Notes under the pieces: generated by a model | Databases searched by the model: none | What the model saw: only the letters and a program-made list of their open reading frames with translations | Told to the model about the DNA's origin: nothing | Part shown: positions 26,093-37,809 of the stretch, piece after piece | How positions within the stretch are numbered: the stretch's first letter is position 1 | Layout: every line of letters begins with the position of its first letter | Assembly: GCA_911728435.2 (NCBI GenBank) | Contig: OU452202.1 | Span: 15,727,135 to 15,791,134 of the forward strand | Origin: Apoderus coryli | Lineage: Eukaryota > Arthropoda > Insecta > Coleoptera > Attelabidae | DNA length: 64,000 bases | Reading direction: 5' to 3' | Position numbers and translations under genes: made by a program

Positions 26093-27603
26093 AACATAAT
26101 GTAATAGAGCACAGGGTGTTTTTTTAGTACCTAGAAATATATATTTAACGCCGTAAGACTATTTTTGTGATAATACATAATATGGAATAATTACAAAGAA
26201 GTTCAGTACCTATTTCCTGAAAACAAAAATTTACTCTAAGTACATTACAGCATATAATATACTAAATATTATTTAGTTCCTTTAAAAGCTGAATTAATAT
26301 CGAGCACCTCAAAATACCTTCATTCCTTTTACAAAAGCTAGATATTCAACGTTGACGGACAACGCATGAATTCTGGGTATTGCAAAATCCTTTGTTGTGT
26401 TCTTGTGAGATTTAATGAAAGGCATATTATGTCCACAGAAAGAAACAGAGGACTCCGATGTTACATCAAATTTTACAAAAAAAAAAACTAAATAAAATTG
26501 GAATCAAAGAGGTAGTTGTTAATGAAAAGAATGCATATTTTCTATCTAATTAAAAAAACTAAACAATTCGCAATCCACCAATACCAATAAGGAAATGTAA
26601 AGGGGGATAAGCTCGAATGAACAGAAATATATAGTTAGTCGTGACAATATAGACTGGATTTCAAACATAAATAATTTTAATAAAATTGCTTTGGTATTTT
26701 AATGATCATTTTTGTTGCAGAGATTATCATTATTTAATCATTTAATACAGAATGGAAATACTTATATAAAATATTCAATGTTTTTTTACTATTGTCTTTG
26801 TGTTAACTTTCCTAAGTGGTTTATATAAATCATGATAGTGTCTTCAGCGTTAAATATATCATTACTATTATTTTATATTATTTAATTACAAATAATATTT
26901 TATCAATGTTAAGGTAATAAAGACTATTTTGTATGCACTTATGCAAAACTTAATACTTATTATGTGAAAACCATAAAATAGGTTTCATATAAATAAACTT
27001 CGGATAAATGTTTCATAATACCTACTTAAGTAAGTATGTCCAATAATTTTTATAATAGACTGAGCTTATTTTATACATAATAATATATATTTATCTAACT
27101 AATTAAGTATTACGATTATTGTATTTATATAAAAAAATATACTTAAGTATATGTCTTAATTTAAGTGATTGTTTTTATATTTCAATAAATTTATACTATA
27201 ACAGGAATATATAGTGTTCGTTTAATATTTAATACTTAATCCTATTCTGAAACCCCCAAGCTATCAATATCCATAAATATGGAACATAAGCAGTTATTGC
27301 TAGTTCTATTCTTATTGGAATTCCGAATCCGTAATGAAGCTAGAACCCAATAACTGTACCTACATTAACTAAGACAAATGGAGTAGGGACTATAGCTTCT
27401 CTATAAGATTTCAATGGATGTCAGTAATTTGTGCTCAATATAAGAAATTAAATCAAAATGGATTGCTAACTCATTTGCAGCACTTTTGAAAAACATTTAT
27501 AAACTGTCGAGGTTTCTAAATTATTGGATTCATTGATTCTTGATTGCCTTATAAAAGGTCCGAAATTTCAAACAGTATTGAGAGCATAGATTTAACAACG
27601 TTT
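26093..27603. other. 3' flank and intergenic AT-rich DNA
   Basis: Includes the likely 3' UTR of the secreted-protein gene, with AATAAA signals at 26679 and 27184. No further gene or repeat was recognised. Confidence 0.4.
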
Positions 27604-28019
27604 AAGCTGCCTTTTGTGCGAGGAAGATTTGGAGATTCGGGTATTTGGGTATTGAGAGATTTGATGGTGGGGAATAGCAATGTCATGAGGCCCTTTTACT
27701 GCGTTGAGTATTTGGAGATTCGGTCCTAATAGTCTTAAAACTTCGAAAAACATATACCAATAAACACGACAGACTAAACACTATATTATTTAAGTTTAGT
27801 AAAGGTTTATTAGGTTATTTTTGTTGTTATTTATTTTATGGTTCACAACGAAGCCGATCATAACGCATGCGCAAATATCCGAAAAACATAAACTTAAACC
27901 AACTTTTGGGTATTTGGAGAAACGGAGATTTACCTCTACGCGCTGGCGTCACGTGATTGTCATCCACCAATAGGGTGAATACCCAAATCTCCAAATTTCT
28001 CTCGCACAAAAGGCAGCTT
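27604..28019. mobile_element. MITE-like element with about 48-bp TIRs
   Basis: The left end AAGCTGCCTTTTGTGCGAG is matched by an inverted right end finishing at 28019 (CTCGCACAAAAGGCAGCTT). The similarity continues inward through GATTTGGAGATT and GGGTATT. The 416-bp interior has no transposase motif. Superfamily is unknown because a target duplication was not clear. Confidence 0.8.
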
Positions 28020-28078
28020 TATAGTTGTATTACCACAGAATAACCAGTACCTTTCTCTTCCTAGTGGTCACATATATA

Positions 28079-28378
28079 TAAAGAGGACTATATCGCTCAA
28101 AACCGTATGCGCAATTAAATAGAGAAACCGCCATTTTGATGCGGTTTTATGCCAAGTCATTTCATTGCCTTAAAATTTTTATACTATAACATGTTCAAAG
28201 GACACATCGTAACATAATTAATTAACTAATTAATATATAGCAGGTTACATCCATATATTATAATAATAGTAATAATAATATAATAAAGTACTTTTTAAGA
28301 CTCCGCTGTAGTAAAACATCAAAATGGCCGCGAAGGGATATTCCATCTTTTTTACCTTCAGCGATATAGTTCTCTATA
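28079..28378. mobile_element. MITE-like element ending AGAG(G/A)ACTATATCGCT
   Basis: The left end AGAGGACTATATCGCTCA (28083 on) and right end CAGCGATATAGTTCTCT are inverted copies. A second inverted pair carries GCCATTTTGATG and CATCAAAATGGC. A lone copy of the same end lies at 31168-31190. Non-coding. Confidence 0.75.
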
Positions 28379-29150
28379 GTTACACATGAGTTGTCACAGA
28401 AAACTATAAGTAGGTATACCTACCTACTTTCTACTTTGTAAACAAAAATACCTGGTTTTTTTAGGACCCAATGCCAATGAGAGAAGTGTACCTATATTCG
28501 TTCAAATTTCATTTCATGTAAATTTCTGCTTCCAGCAAATTTAAGTCCATATTAAATTCTTTGCAAATCTGTGTATGGATTAGGAATCGATGATTGCATT
28601 GCTTTGTCAACAACTTTCCACTGTACAATATAGGAAAACCGGTAATGCTGCATTGGGAATCATTGACCTTATAATAAATAATAATACTGATCTAATAACT
28701 AATAATACTAGTATTATTAGATCAATATTGAATATTTGGCGTAATAACTAGGTAGGTATTGGGGGACAACATTTGCTGAGTGATGACATACCTACTGGGA
28801 AGCCAAAGAATACTAATATAATAATTACCTAGGTACGTATTTGGAATGTTATGTTGTTAATTTTTAATAATTAATATTTTGAAGACCGGGTTTAACTTCC
28901 ATAATAGTGAGAACAAGAGGATTGTGTTTTCTCTCTTCTTCCCTTGTTGGCGTTTTACCAATTCAATTAAAGCTGTTGTTACCAATGATAAACTCATATA
29001 AATAATTTGTAACAAAATATATTACTATTTATTTATAGGTATTGTTGTTGCATTACGAAATATGTTAAAATCACAACCAAAAAAAAATTCTTATTTCACA
29101 TTTAAATAAATTAAAACAAAATCAAAAACATACTAGTTATCTAAAATATA
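28379..29150. other. Intergenic AT-rich DNA
   Basis: It probably includes the 3' UTR of the minus-strand gene to the right; a minus-strand AATAAA lies near 29025-29030. A short inverted run of ACTAATAATACTAGTATTAT sits near 28690-28720. No gene. Confidence 0.4.
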
Positions 29151-29507
29151 TCACATTTTGTGATGTTTAGTTAAGTACTCCATAAAATGTGGCAGGATCT
29201 TTTCCATTATTCGACAACATTCAACTTTAATGTATTCTAATTTATGTTCACATTCTGCTATAGTTAACAATGGATTCTCATTAAATCCATCTACGTTTTC
29301 TATAAGATCTAGAAACATATCTTCATCGAAAGAGTTTGTATTGTTAGCTGTTTGCCACAGTACTAAGGCGTTGGACAAAATTGGTTTCTTTGTCATTTTA
29401 AGGTAATCTCGCAATATGTCTCGGCACGTTGGTTCTTCGAGACAGTTTTTTATCTTGTCATTGAATCGTTCTAATTGTTGTAGAGTGTATTTGTGTTTAG
29501 ATGCCAT
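29151..29507 (-). CDS. 118-aa single-exon protein of unknown function
   Basis: One uninterrupted frame from ATG (29507) to stop with balanced, soluble, protein-like composition: helical and acidic, six Cys, no signal peptide or membrane segment. Segments: KHKYTLQQLERFNDKIKNCL, CRDILRDYLKMTKKPILSNA, FDEDMFLDLIENVDGF, then a Cys-containing helix ending FMEYLTKHHKM. The first half faintly recalls RGS-type helical bundles (FL-L followed by LW), but key RGS residues are not evident, so no function is assigned. Codon content and length stand out from random frames in this AT-rich region, and no competing frame overlaps it. Confidence 0.62.
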   Translation of the reverse strand: MASKHKYTLQQLERFNDKIKNCLEEPTCRDILRDYLKMTKKPILSNALVLWQTANNTNSFDEDMFLDLIENVDGFNENPLLTIAECEHKLEYIKVECCRIMEKILPHFMEYLTKHHKM

Positions 29508-30140
29508 TTATTCTTGAAAAATATATTGGATTACTACTAGGTGTACCACTGTATACCTACCTATTTGAATACTGTCATGAATAAAAGACACCTACTTACA
29601 TTCCTTAATTTTTCTTTTACTGGGAATAATAATTCTTCCATTATTCTTCTACCGTAGATCAAGATAAGTTGGAATTTTAAATTCTGTTCTCATATTATTT
29701 CATTGTATAAGTGAACCATAACAATAGATGAATGTCAATAACCTATTTTTTATCAACAATCACAATCACAAGTTACAATTCTTCCTTTTTTCCTAGCCAT
29801 CACCAGGTATTTAGCTGATATATGCCCGTTTGCACCACATACAGTTTAAGTAGAGAATAGTTAAGAGTCACCTAAATTTTAAGTATTCCTTAGAACGGAA
29901 TTGATTGCACCGAATCATGAGTAGGTAGCACTTAGTTAAGTATCGGGTAAATTTGTCAACATAGCAAATTTAAGGTAGCCGACAATGAAGAAGAGTTTTT
30001 TGGTCGGGCAGTAGGTAATATTTTAACTTTTAACCTCTTCAGTTTTGTTTTCATAATAATTCATAATGTAAACATTAGTTTTGATTGTGAATGTGAACGA
30101 AAATTATTAAATACTAGAGTGAAATTGTGTCCGTAAATAT

Positions 30141-30308
30141 AATAAAAACAAAATAATTTTGTGGCATAGCGGACAAAATGACTGGTTTTACCTACACAAG
30201 GGACTTTGTTTAGACTGAGGCCCTGCTAAATTACATTACCCAAAGTCCCTTCTGTAGGAAAATACAGTCATTTTGTCCGCTATACCACAAAATTATTTTC
30301 TTTTTATT
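30141..30308. mobile_element. Long-hairpin MITE (about 67-bp arms)
   Basis: The left arm 30141-30207 includes AATTTTGTGGCATAGCGGAC. The right arm 30241-30308 is its near-perfect inverted copy with GTCCGCTATACCACAAAATT. The 33-base centre contains GACTGAGGCCCTGCTAAATT. A partial copy with inverted centre is at 1314-1400. Confidence 0.85.
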
Positions 30309-31279
30309 ATTAAATACATTTTTAATATAATACGATGGAAGTTAGTGATACATAAAGAAAGAGAAGACCTCCAAACTACACTTCCAACGAGAAAGAAGTT
30401 CCTCACCGATATTGTTGGATCATATCATAATTGTGGCATCATTCAAATTAATAAAATTAACTTTTTGTTATTATTTTCCATTGTTAAATTTATCTATTGT
30501 TATTATTATATATTTGAAATGTATTTATTACATGTACCTATATTGGTCTGTTTCTATTATAAGATTTAACTAGATGAGTGCTACTACTAACATATTTTGT
30601 GATTTATATTCAAAAATAGTTTTAGGTTATTATTTACCTGGGAACATAAGTAGAGTTGTTAGCTTATTTATTCTTTTGTGGATTAATAATTAAATAAACT
30701 GTAAACGTGAAGTTGTTATGGTTTTAATACATAGGTATATACCTCTATTATTATTTTTTAATATCGACTATTTCCTCAGTACCTCTATATATATATATAT
30801 AATAGGTATGTTAAGCACAAAGACTCTTTTCGGTCTTTCCTACTAAAATATCTTCTATTGAAAGCTGTCAGCTCATCAAATTCTAGTAAAAATGCTCAAT
30901 TTGGTCTAGGATAGACCGAATCGTAGTCTTCGTCAGTCGAAATCTTTGAAAAAAATTTAAATTGTCCATATCTAAAAATAATTCGGCCTTTCATAAACCC
31001 TCCTTGGAAATCCATGTTCAATTAATTCGAAAACATCAAGATCCTCGTCAAATAATTCCATATTTTTAATTTTTTAATCGCCACACACAGTAAACAACCC
31101 AATAATGAAAAATATAAAAGCAATATTGAGGTTAGAATTCCATTTAAGAAAAGATTTCAGCCCCATATATATAGAGAACTATATCGCTCAAGTGAGAGAT
31201 AAAATAGGTGGCGTATATGCAAGGAGCATTAACTGCGTATATGCAAGGCGCAGCAGCTTCCCGTTGAGAGGGACTGCGC

Positions 31280-31820
31280 GGGGGTCGACGTGAGCTGTTA
31301 CTGAAGAATTTTTATACTTCCTCGAATAAGAGTTTAGACATTTTGGTGTTTTTGTGAATATTATTATTATATTGTGTTTTGTTTAAAGTTTTGTGACCAC
31401 TTTTTTAAAAAACTCGTTTTGACTTATTTACATATATTGTGTATAACGATCTTTTTATAAATGTAAATACTAGGTACAGAACATATTTTTACCGAGAAAA
31501 CACCCTTGTGACACTTGGATATATGTAATACAAAATGTTATAAAATATCTACTAACTATTTTTAATGCAAAAACTTTACAAGAATATTTTTCAAGGCATC
31601 AAAAATACATTATATTTTTTCGAAAAGAACTGTTTGAAATATGTTCAGCAAAACAAAACATGGACAAAGTTTGTACTCCCTAAACATAAATTTAAAATTA
31701 TTGTAATAACTTAGAACTTGAATATTGTATTTTATTGTAACACTAATGTTTTTACTCAAATAAATAAATAAAAATTGTTAATTTATAATATTTATAAAAG
31801 CTTACAGAAAAGAGATTCAT
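31280..31820. repeat. Dispersed repeat, copy 1
   Basis: Blocks shared in the same order with 39850-40655: ATACTTCCTCGAATAAGAG, TTAATGCAAAAACTTT, AAAATACATTATATTTTTTC, ATGGACAAAGTTTGTA, CCCTAAACATAAATTTAAAA and GCTTACAGAAAAGAGAT. No coding content was recognised. The copies differ by small indels, and copy 2 holds extra sequence before the last block. Confidence 0.75.
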
Positions 31821-31829
31821 AATGCCCAT

Positions 31830-32245
31830 AGATATAAGGACAATGATTTTATCATGTCTATGCTTTTACAATATTTCAAATGAAAACTATGACATATGAC
31901 AGTTCCTCACCACTGAGTGCTGTTAAAATTACATACCTACCATATGATATCAAAAATTATATTAGTTTATCATTCTCAAATGTTTATAAGTTTAGTAATT
32001 CCGTGATAAAGCAAGTCGGTCGCCGGTGACGTAGTTGCTTGTGGTAACTCAAGATCAATCGAGGCAACCTATTTAGTTAATACACCTTGGATTTTACCAT
32101 TGCCTTTATAAGGACAATGATTTTATCATGTCTATGCTTTTACAATATTTCAAATGAAAACTATGACATATGACAGTTCCTCACCACTGAGTACAGTGCT
32201 GTTAAAATTACATACCATATGATATTAAAAATTATATTAATTTCT
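31830..32245. repeat. Direct duplication of about 140 bp upstream of the ZNF598-like gene
   Basis: Copies at about 31834-31968 and 32108-32243 are almost identical, starting ATAAGGACAATGATTTTATC and running through CATATGACAGTTCCTCACCA. They differ by a 5-bp ACAGT insertion and a few bases. The second copy ends about 115 bp before the start codon of the ZNF598-like gene, so the duplication lies in its probable promoter region. Confidence 0.85.
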
Positions 32246-32359
32246 GATTTACGTTTTACAGTAATTTATCCTTAATTTTTCCACCGCGATTATTATTTAT
32301 ATTGTTTCGGTTTTGAATCAGTCTAATTTTTGTACTAATCTAAATTACTGGCAAGACAA

Positions 32360-35300
32360 ATGTCCCAAATAAGTAATCAAAATTCCAGTGACATGGACAA
32401 TTTATGTGTGGTGTGCTTCAAGAATGTGGAGATCTATTCGATTGGAGTGTGCGACCATCCAGTATGTTTTGAGTGCTCAACTCGAATGCGAGTATTGTGC
32501 AAACAAAACGAGTGCCCCATTTGTAGACAAGATATGCCCAAGGTAGTAACGACACTTATTGTCAGTAATAACAGATTAATCTAGTTTTGTTGGCAGTATA
32601 TTTAAAAATAGATTAAGAAACACTACCGCTGGTAGCGTAAGTGTTTATTTTTACTAAAATAAAATCAAAATATTGCATTTCAAGCTCTATTTCTATGTAA
32701 AAAATTAGTAGGTACCTACACATGTTATGAAGGCAAAGTACATTATTCCATTACAATTTCAATGAAGGAAGACATAATCAGCCATTATTATCGTTTAAGG
32801 ATAGATGCGTAAATAAACATTGAAACAGCAGAAAGTAATGCTTTGTTGTCCATATGTTAATACAGGTAGATATAGTTGAAAGGTTTCAGTTCAGATTTTC
32901 TTACATACTTCCAAGCTCTTGACTGGAACTCGCACACTTTTCTGTGAATGAAACAATGGCTATGGACGTAGCTCAACTTTTAGATCTCTTTCTATGAGGA
33001 ACTTGGGTGAGCCTTAGGGGCGTCGATGTGTGTGTTTTTATTTACTTCTTACTGTACTTACCTGTAGGCGGATAAAAATAACCTGTTATCTACCTAAATT
33101 TTCGATTCACAGGTGATTTTCACTAAAGCCATTGAACCCTTCAATGTACTCTTTCAAAAATATGAGCGCAGTAATCAGTCTGATCGCAAATTCGGCATCA
33201 TATTCTGTACGCAAGCCATTCAAAAGACATATATGGGTCTGTTGGAGCACCGTTGTCGCCACTGTGATGAGATGGAGCGGACAACTCGGTGGCCATTTAA
33301 GACGTTCCAACATCTGAAAGACCATATGCGTCGTGAACATGAATTATTCTATTGTGATATATGTACGGAGAATTTGAAGATATTCAGTTATGAGAGACGA
33401 TTTTATACTAGACAGGAGTTGGGTCACCATAGGCGGAAAGGCGATGTGGATAACACCTCACATAGGTAAGTTTTTGATTTATTGTATATTAATTTCTTAA
33501 TTTTATCCTGTTATAAACAGACATTCAATTTCAATTTTAGCATCAAATGTGACAATAGTTTTTTCTCTTAGGGGTCATCCTCTGTGTGAGTTTTGTGACA
33601 CCCGCTTCATGGACAACGACGAGCTGTTCCGGCATTTGCGTCGTAACCATTTTTTCTGTCACTTGTGCGACACGGACGGCAAGTATCAGTACTACATTTC
33701 CATGGATGACTTGAGACGGCATTTCCAAGACGAGCACTTTTTGTGCGTAGAAGGTGAATGTAAATCGATGCCGTTGACAGCCGTTTTTCGAACGGAAATC
33801 GATTTGAAAGGTAAAAGCAAAAGAAATATTGCTAGTGTTGGATAAATGCTGTTTAATTGTAGCTCATGTGGCTCGGGAACACTATGGGTGTATGAGTAAA
33901 TCGGCTTCAAAACAAGCTAGAACGTTGGAATTAGAGTTCACTTTGGCGCCAAGGCCTAGAAGTGAGACCACGCGAAATAAACGTCGCGACATTAGGTAAT
34001 ATAGTACAGGCACAAGCATTTGTATATATTTTGACAATTATTTTCTATTTGAAGGTATGAGCATGAAGAAGGCGCTGTTGGGTATAACATGGATCCTGAA
34101 GGTGGTGGGAGTAGTAATATTTTCAATAACCCACAATCTAGTTCAAGAATATTTGTAAATCCGTTAACATCGCAAGATTTTCCTGCATTAGGTAATGCGA
34201 CGTCAAGCAATATTACGTTGACGACGACAAGGAATTATGAGAAGTTTACTAATGCGCCCTATAATCGCAAGGACTTTCCTTCGTTAGGTAATGACTTTGA
34301 AAGTATGTTGTTAGATCTTATGTCTTTAAATTGGCCATAATTATATGGAAAATTTGTTCCGATAAATCAAAATTGACCTAAAATAATAGAAACAATAATT
34401 ATCAGCATCGTGAATATGTTATAAACGGTTTTATCATTATCAGAATTGACTCAAAAAGTCAAAATTGATATGAATTGAATGAATCAGGACTAAAATTAAT
34501 AAAATCTGCAATAAATGTGTAAAAATTCATGTGTTTGTTGTGGCCTGAACAAATTACGGCATTCCGCAACTAATTAAAGTTAAAAGCAAATATCTACACT
34601 TCCTTAAAAAAATCTTTTTATGATTAGTAATCAATGTCACAGCTTCAGTGAAAGAATATCTAAATTTGTCAATGAGTTTTAAGTAACCTAATTGGATGAA
34701 ATCTTAATATAAAGGTTTTTATCAAAAGATAAGCAATTTACTTTTTTATCTTTTAAGTTTCTATCCAATTTTTAGTTATTTATTGAGAAATTAAGATATT
34801 TTTCATGGAATTTTATGCCACCCAATCCAGTAGAGTAGTTCTAAAAGCTCCCGTGATTTGAAAGGATTAGTAAAGGAATTGTTTTAAAATATCGTTGTAT
34901 TTAGGTTCAAGTTCGGCTAGATCAACACCGGCTGTTACAATCACTACAAACTCAACCACAACTAATGGTCATAGTCGAGCTCCAGAAGTTACCATAACCC
35001 GTACAGTTAAAGCCCAGCCAACGTCTAGTAGATCGAAAGAGGATTTCCCGGCGTTAGGTGGCGGTACGAAGGCTAATTCAGCAAAAAGTAGTACAGTCAG
35101 ATTAAGTGTCAAGTAAGTATAGAGCGTTAAAATTATAAAACACATTTTTTTAATTTCTACGCGCGTTTCACTGACTCCTTTAACATTCAAGAGGTCTTGG
35201 ACATACCTACTGTACCTAAATTATGTAGACCCAACTTCGTTTACGTAAAGCTGGTTTGATGCTCATATTAAGATTTTTTTCAACACTATATTTTAAGAAA

Positions 35301-36798
35301 TATTTGAGTGACCCTCGGAGTCACCGGTATAAAATTTTACGCTTTTTTTAGTAGCATTGAACATTACTTTATTATATTAATATTTATTTTAGTGACACTA
35401 TTTCTACTACATGGCGGAAAAGAAAGGTAAAACCCAGCACTTGTATGTTCTTCTAGGTACTCAAAATTTTCCAGTTACTTTACAATCTCAACGCTTTTAT
35501 CTATATTTCTTTTGGTGACAATCCTTTGTTATTTCAGCCGAAACACGCAAGACTCTAATGCCCCCAAAGTTTCAATCCACGTAAACCACAAACCGAGCGG
35601 CAGTGCCATCACCACGCACATTTCAACAACATCCAATGTCTCCTCAACGTCGCGAACGACAGACGCGTTCCCAGCCCTAAACAGTTTTACGCCAGCCACA
35701 CCCCATCCGAAATGGGTTCAATCTAAACCACAGAAAAAGAATGACGAACCGAAACCCACAAAAGTAGCTCCATGCCCACAACTACCTCCCAATGACTTAG
35801 CAGCATTTCCAAGTTTAGGAAATGGTAGCTCGAGTACCGGATCAGTCACCAAAATTAACCACAACAATAACATTAGTAAGAAGAAAACTTCAAGTGTTAC
35901 TGTTCCAGTTACCAATAACTGGAGCAACTTGAATGAACTTAATCAGAATAAAACACAAAATAACGAAAACCAAGCGGAAACACCTTTGGAGCGGAAGTTG
36001 AATTCACTTAAACTAGTATTAGAAAATGATAATTCTAAAAGTGGGAAAAATAAAAACAAGAAAAAGAAACAAACTAAATCAGAATCGAATCACGATACAA
36101 CAGAACAAAACAAAAATGGAATTATAACAAAAAAGCGTTCCGAATTACGTATCGGTACGTTAGTAACCAATACCGATAACGAGAACAGTTCTTCTTCGGC
36201 CAGTGCCACTGTCGTCAACAACGTGAACAATAACCCTCCTCCAGGTTTCAGTATGAAACCACCACCAGGCTTAAGTCGATTAAACTTTCCCGCGTTAGGA
36301 ATGACATCAAGCGACCTAACTTTCACCAACTCAAGTGGGGAAAGCTATGTAATTCCTACCACAACGACAAACAACTTTCATCAACCAGTAAATTTTGCGA
36401 GTCGCAACCAGAATTTGATACACAAGTTTATGGCAACGTTGCATAATAACGACGAAATTCAGGAGTTTAAGAATGTCTCCACGGAGTTTCGTAACGGAGT
36501 TTTGCCAGCAGAGAAATATTATGCGCATTGCAAAGAAGTTCTGCGCAATAGTTTTAATGAAGTGTTTCCTGAGTTGTTGGTGTTGTTGCCGGATGTGATT
36601 AAGCAACAAGAGTTGTTCAAGATCCATCAACGGAATTGCACTAAGAAGAATGAGAGTTTAGTGGTGATGTGCGAACATTGTAAGCAGGTCGTATTCAAAC
36701 GGGAGTTGAGGGATCATTACAATTATCATGTGTTGGATAATAATTTTCCAAGTTTAAGTGCTGTACCGCAAAATACGAGTAATGTATGGAAAAAGTAA
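32360..36798 (+). CDS. Znf598: ZNF598/Hel2-type RING E3 ubiquitin ligase, complete
   Basis: Seven exons: 32360-32542, 33113-33465, 33572-33810, 33863-33995, 34055-34287, 34905-35112, 35538-36798, all GT-AG, in phase, 869 residues. ZNF598 binds collided ribosomes and ubiquitinates small-subunit proteins to start ribosome-associated quality control. RING at residues 16-55 with Cys16, Cys19, Cys31, His33, Cys36, Cys39, Cys52, Cys55. Then a string of C2H2 fingers in exons 2-4 (CRHCDEMERTTRWPFKTFQH, YCDICTENLKIF, CEFCDTRFMDNDELFRHLR, CHLCDTDGKYQYY, HVAREHYGCMSKS). A low-complexity middle carries seven FPAL/FPSL-type motifs. PPPGF and PPPGL near residue 680-690 fit GYF-domain ligands, as in GIGYF partners of ZNF598. 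The C-terminus has a conserved helical region and one CEHCKQVVFKRELRDHYNYH finger. Length is close to the human protein (about 900). Poly(A) signal AATAAA at 36853-36858. Confidence 0.95.
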
Positions 36799-37430
36799 CG
36801 TAATATAAGGTTCAAATCTATAATATTCTGTTTTTCGCAAATTAACGCAATTAATAAAATGGTAAGGCTATACTTTTCGATTATTTCATCTAATGTAAAT
36901 GGAAATGTGGCAAGATTGAAATGTTGCAATTAGTAGCAAGCAGGCAAAACAGTGTTGCCGATAAAATACTGGAAAAAGAAGTAATTTGTTTATTTTTTAA
37001 AATTAATTTATTTCGAGAATAGAAAGCTGTATTTTTGTGTGGGCGCAATAGTTAAGAATATCCACAGTCAGTGTCGGTTTCTACAGTAGAACAGTGTTTC
37101 AAAACTAAGTTAGCTAATATATGCTGGAATTTGCCCAAAATAATAAACGTAGCAGCAACACTGAATATTGCCAGAAATATTTAAAGTTTTCTTGATTACG
37201 TAAAAAACTTTTTACATAAAACGAATGTCCAATTGTCACCTCATTTTATAGTAAAATGATTTTTTAAACATGCATTAATTGAGAATTTTTGTAAATTTAC
37301 AAAAAAAAACATTGAAAATTCGGAAGTAGCAAAATATTTGTCTGTTTTTAGATAGTTGACGAACAATGTTACTAACTATTAAAATAATTTTGTTTAACGA
37401 TCACAAGCTTAATATCCTTGAATAATAAAT
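36799..37430. other. 3' flank of the ZNF598-like gene
   Basis: Short 3' UTR with AATAAA at 36853, then AT-rich spacer with no recognisable feature. Confidence 0.4.
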
Positions 37431-37809
37431 TACACTCTGTCCAAGATAAGAATTGGAAACGGTAGGAGTTACAATGTCGGTTAAATTAGACAAAAGTTGT
37501 ATAATTTAAACACCCTTTAAATGCTGTTTTTAAAAGTAAACTAACACCGCTTTCGAAAAATTTTGAGAACACGATTTATTGAGATTTCAGTTTTTATTTA
37601 TTTCTGACATTAGTCTTACAGATTAAAAAAAATGACAAGTGTTTTCTCACTGTTACCTTTTGAGGAGAATAAGATAGCGTTTACACATTTTTACATTACT
37701 AAACCATCATCAAATTGGTTTTTTTAAATACCGCCCGATAACCGATATTGTAACTCCTACCGCTTTCAAGATTTCAATGTATCCCATTCTTATCTTGGGC
37801 ACAGTGTAT
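37431..37809. mobile_element. Long-TIR MITE, copy with shortened right arm
   Basis: The left end TACACTCTGTCCAAGATAAG and right end CTTATCTTGGGCACAGTGTA are inverted copies. Internal blocks AACGGTAGGAGTTACAATG and its complement also pair. The left arm extends to about 37615; the right arm keeps only about 90 bp. Same family as 50742-51350. TA at both tips suggests mariner-type TA target use. Confidence 0.8.

Noticed and set aside
29151..29507. RGS-domain assignment for the 118-aa protein
   Set aside because: Only a faint helical pattern; the key RGS residues could not be located by eye.
36331..36630. Antisense frames over the last ZNF598-like exon
   Set aside because: Shadow frames of the long coding exon on the opposite strand.
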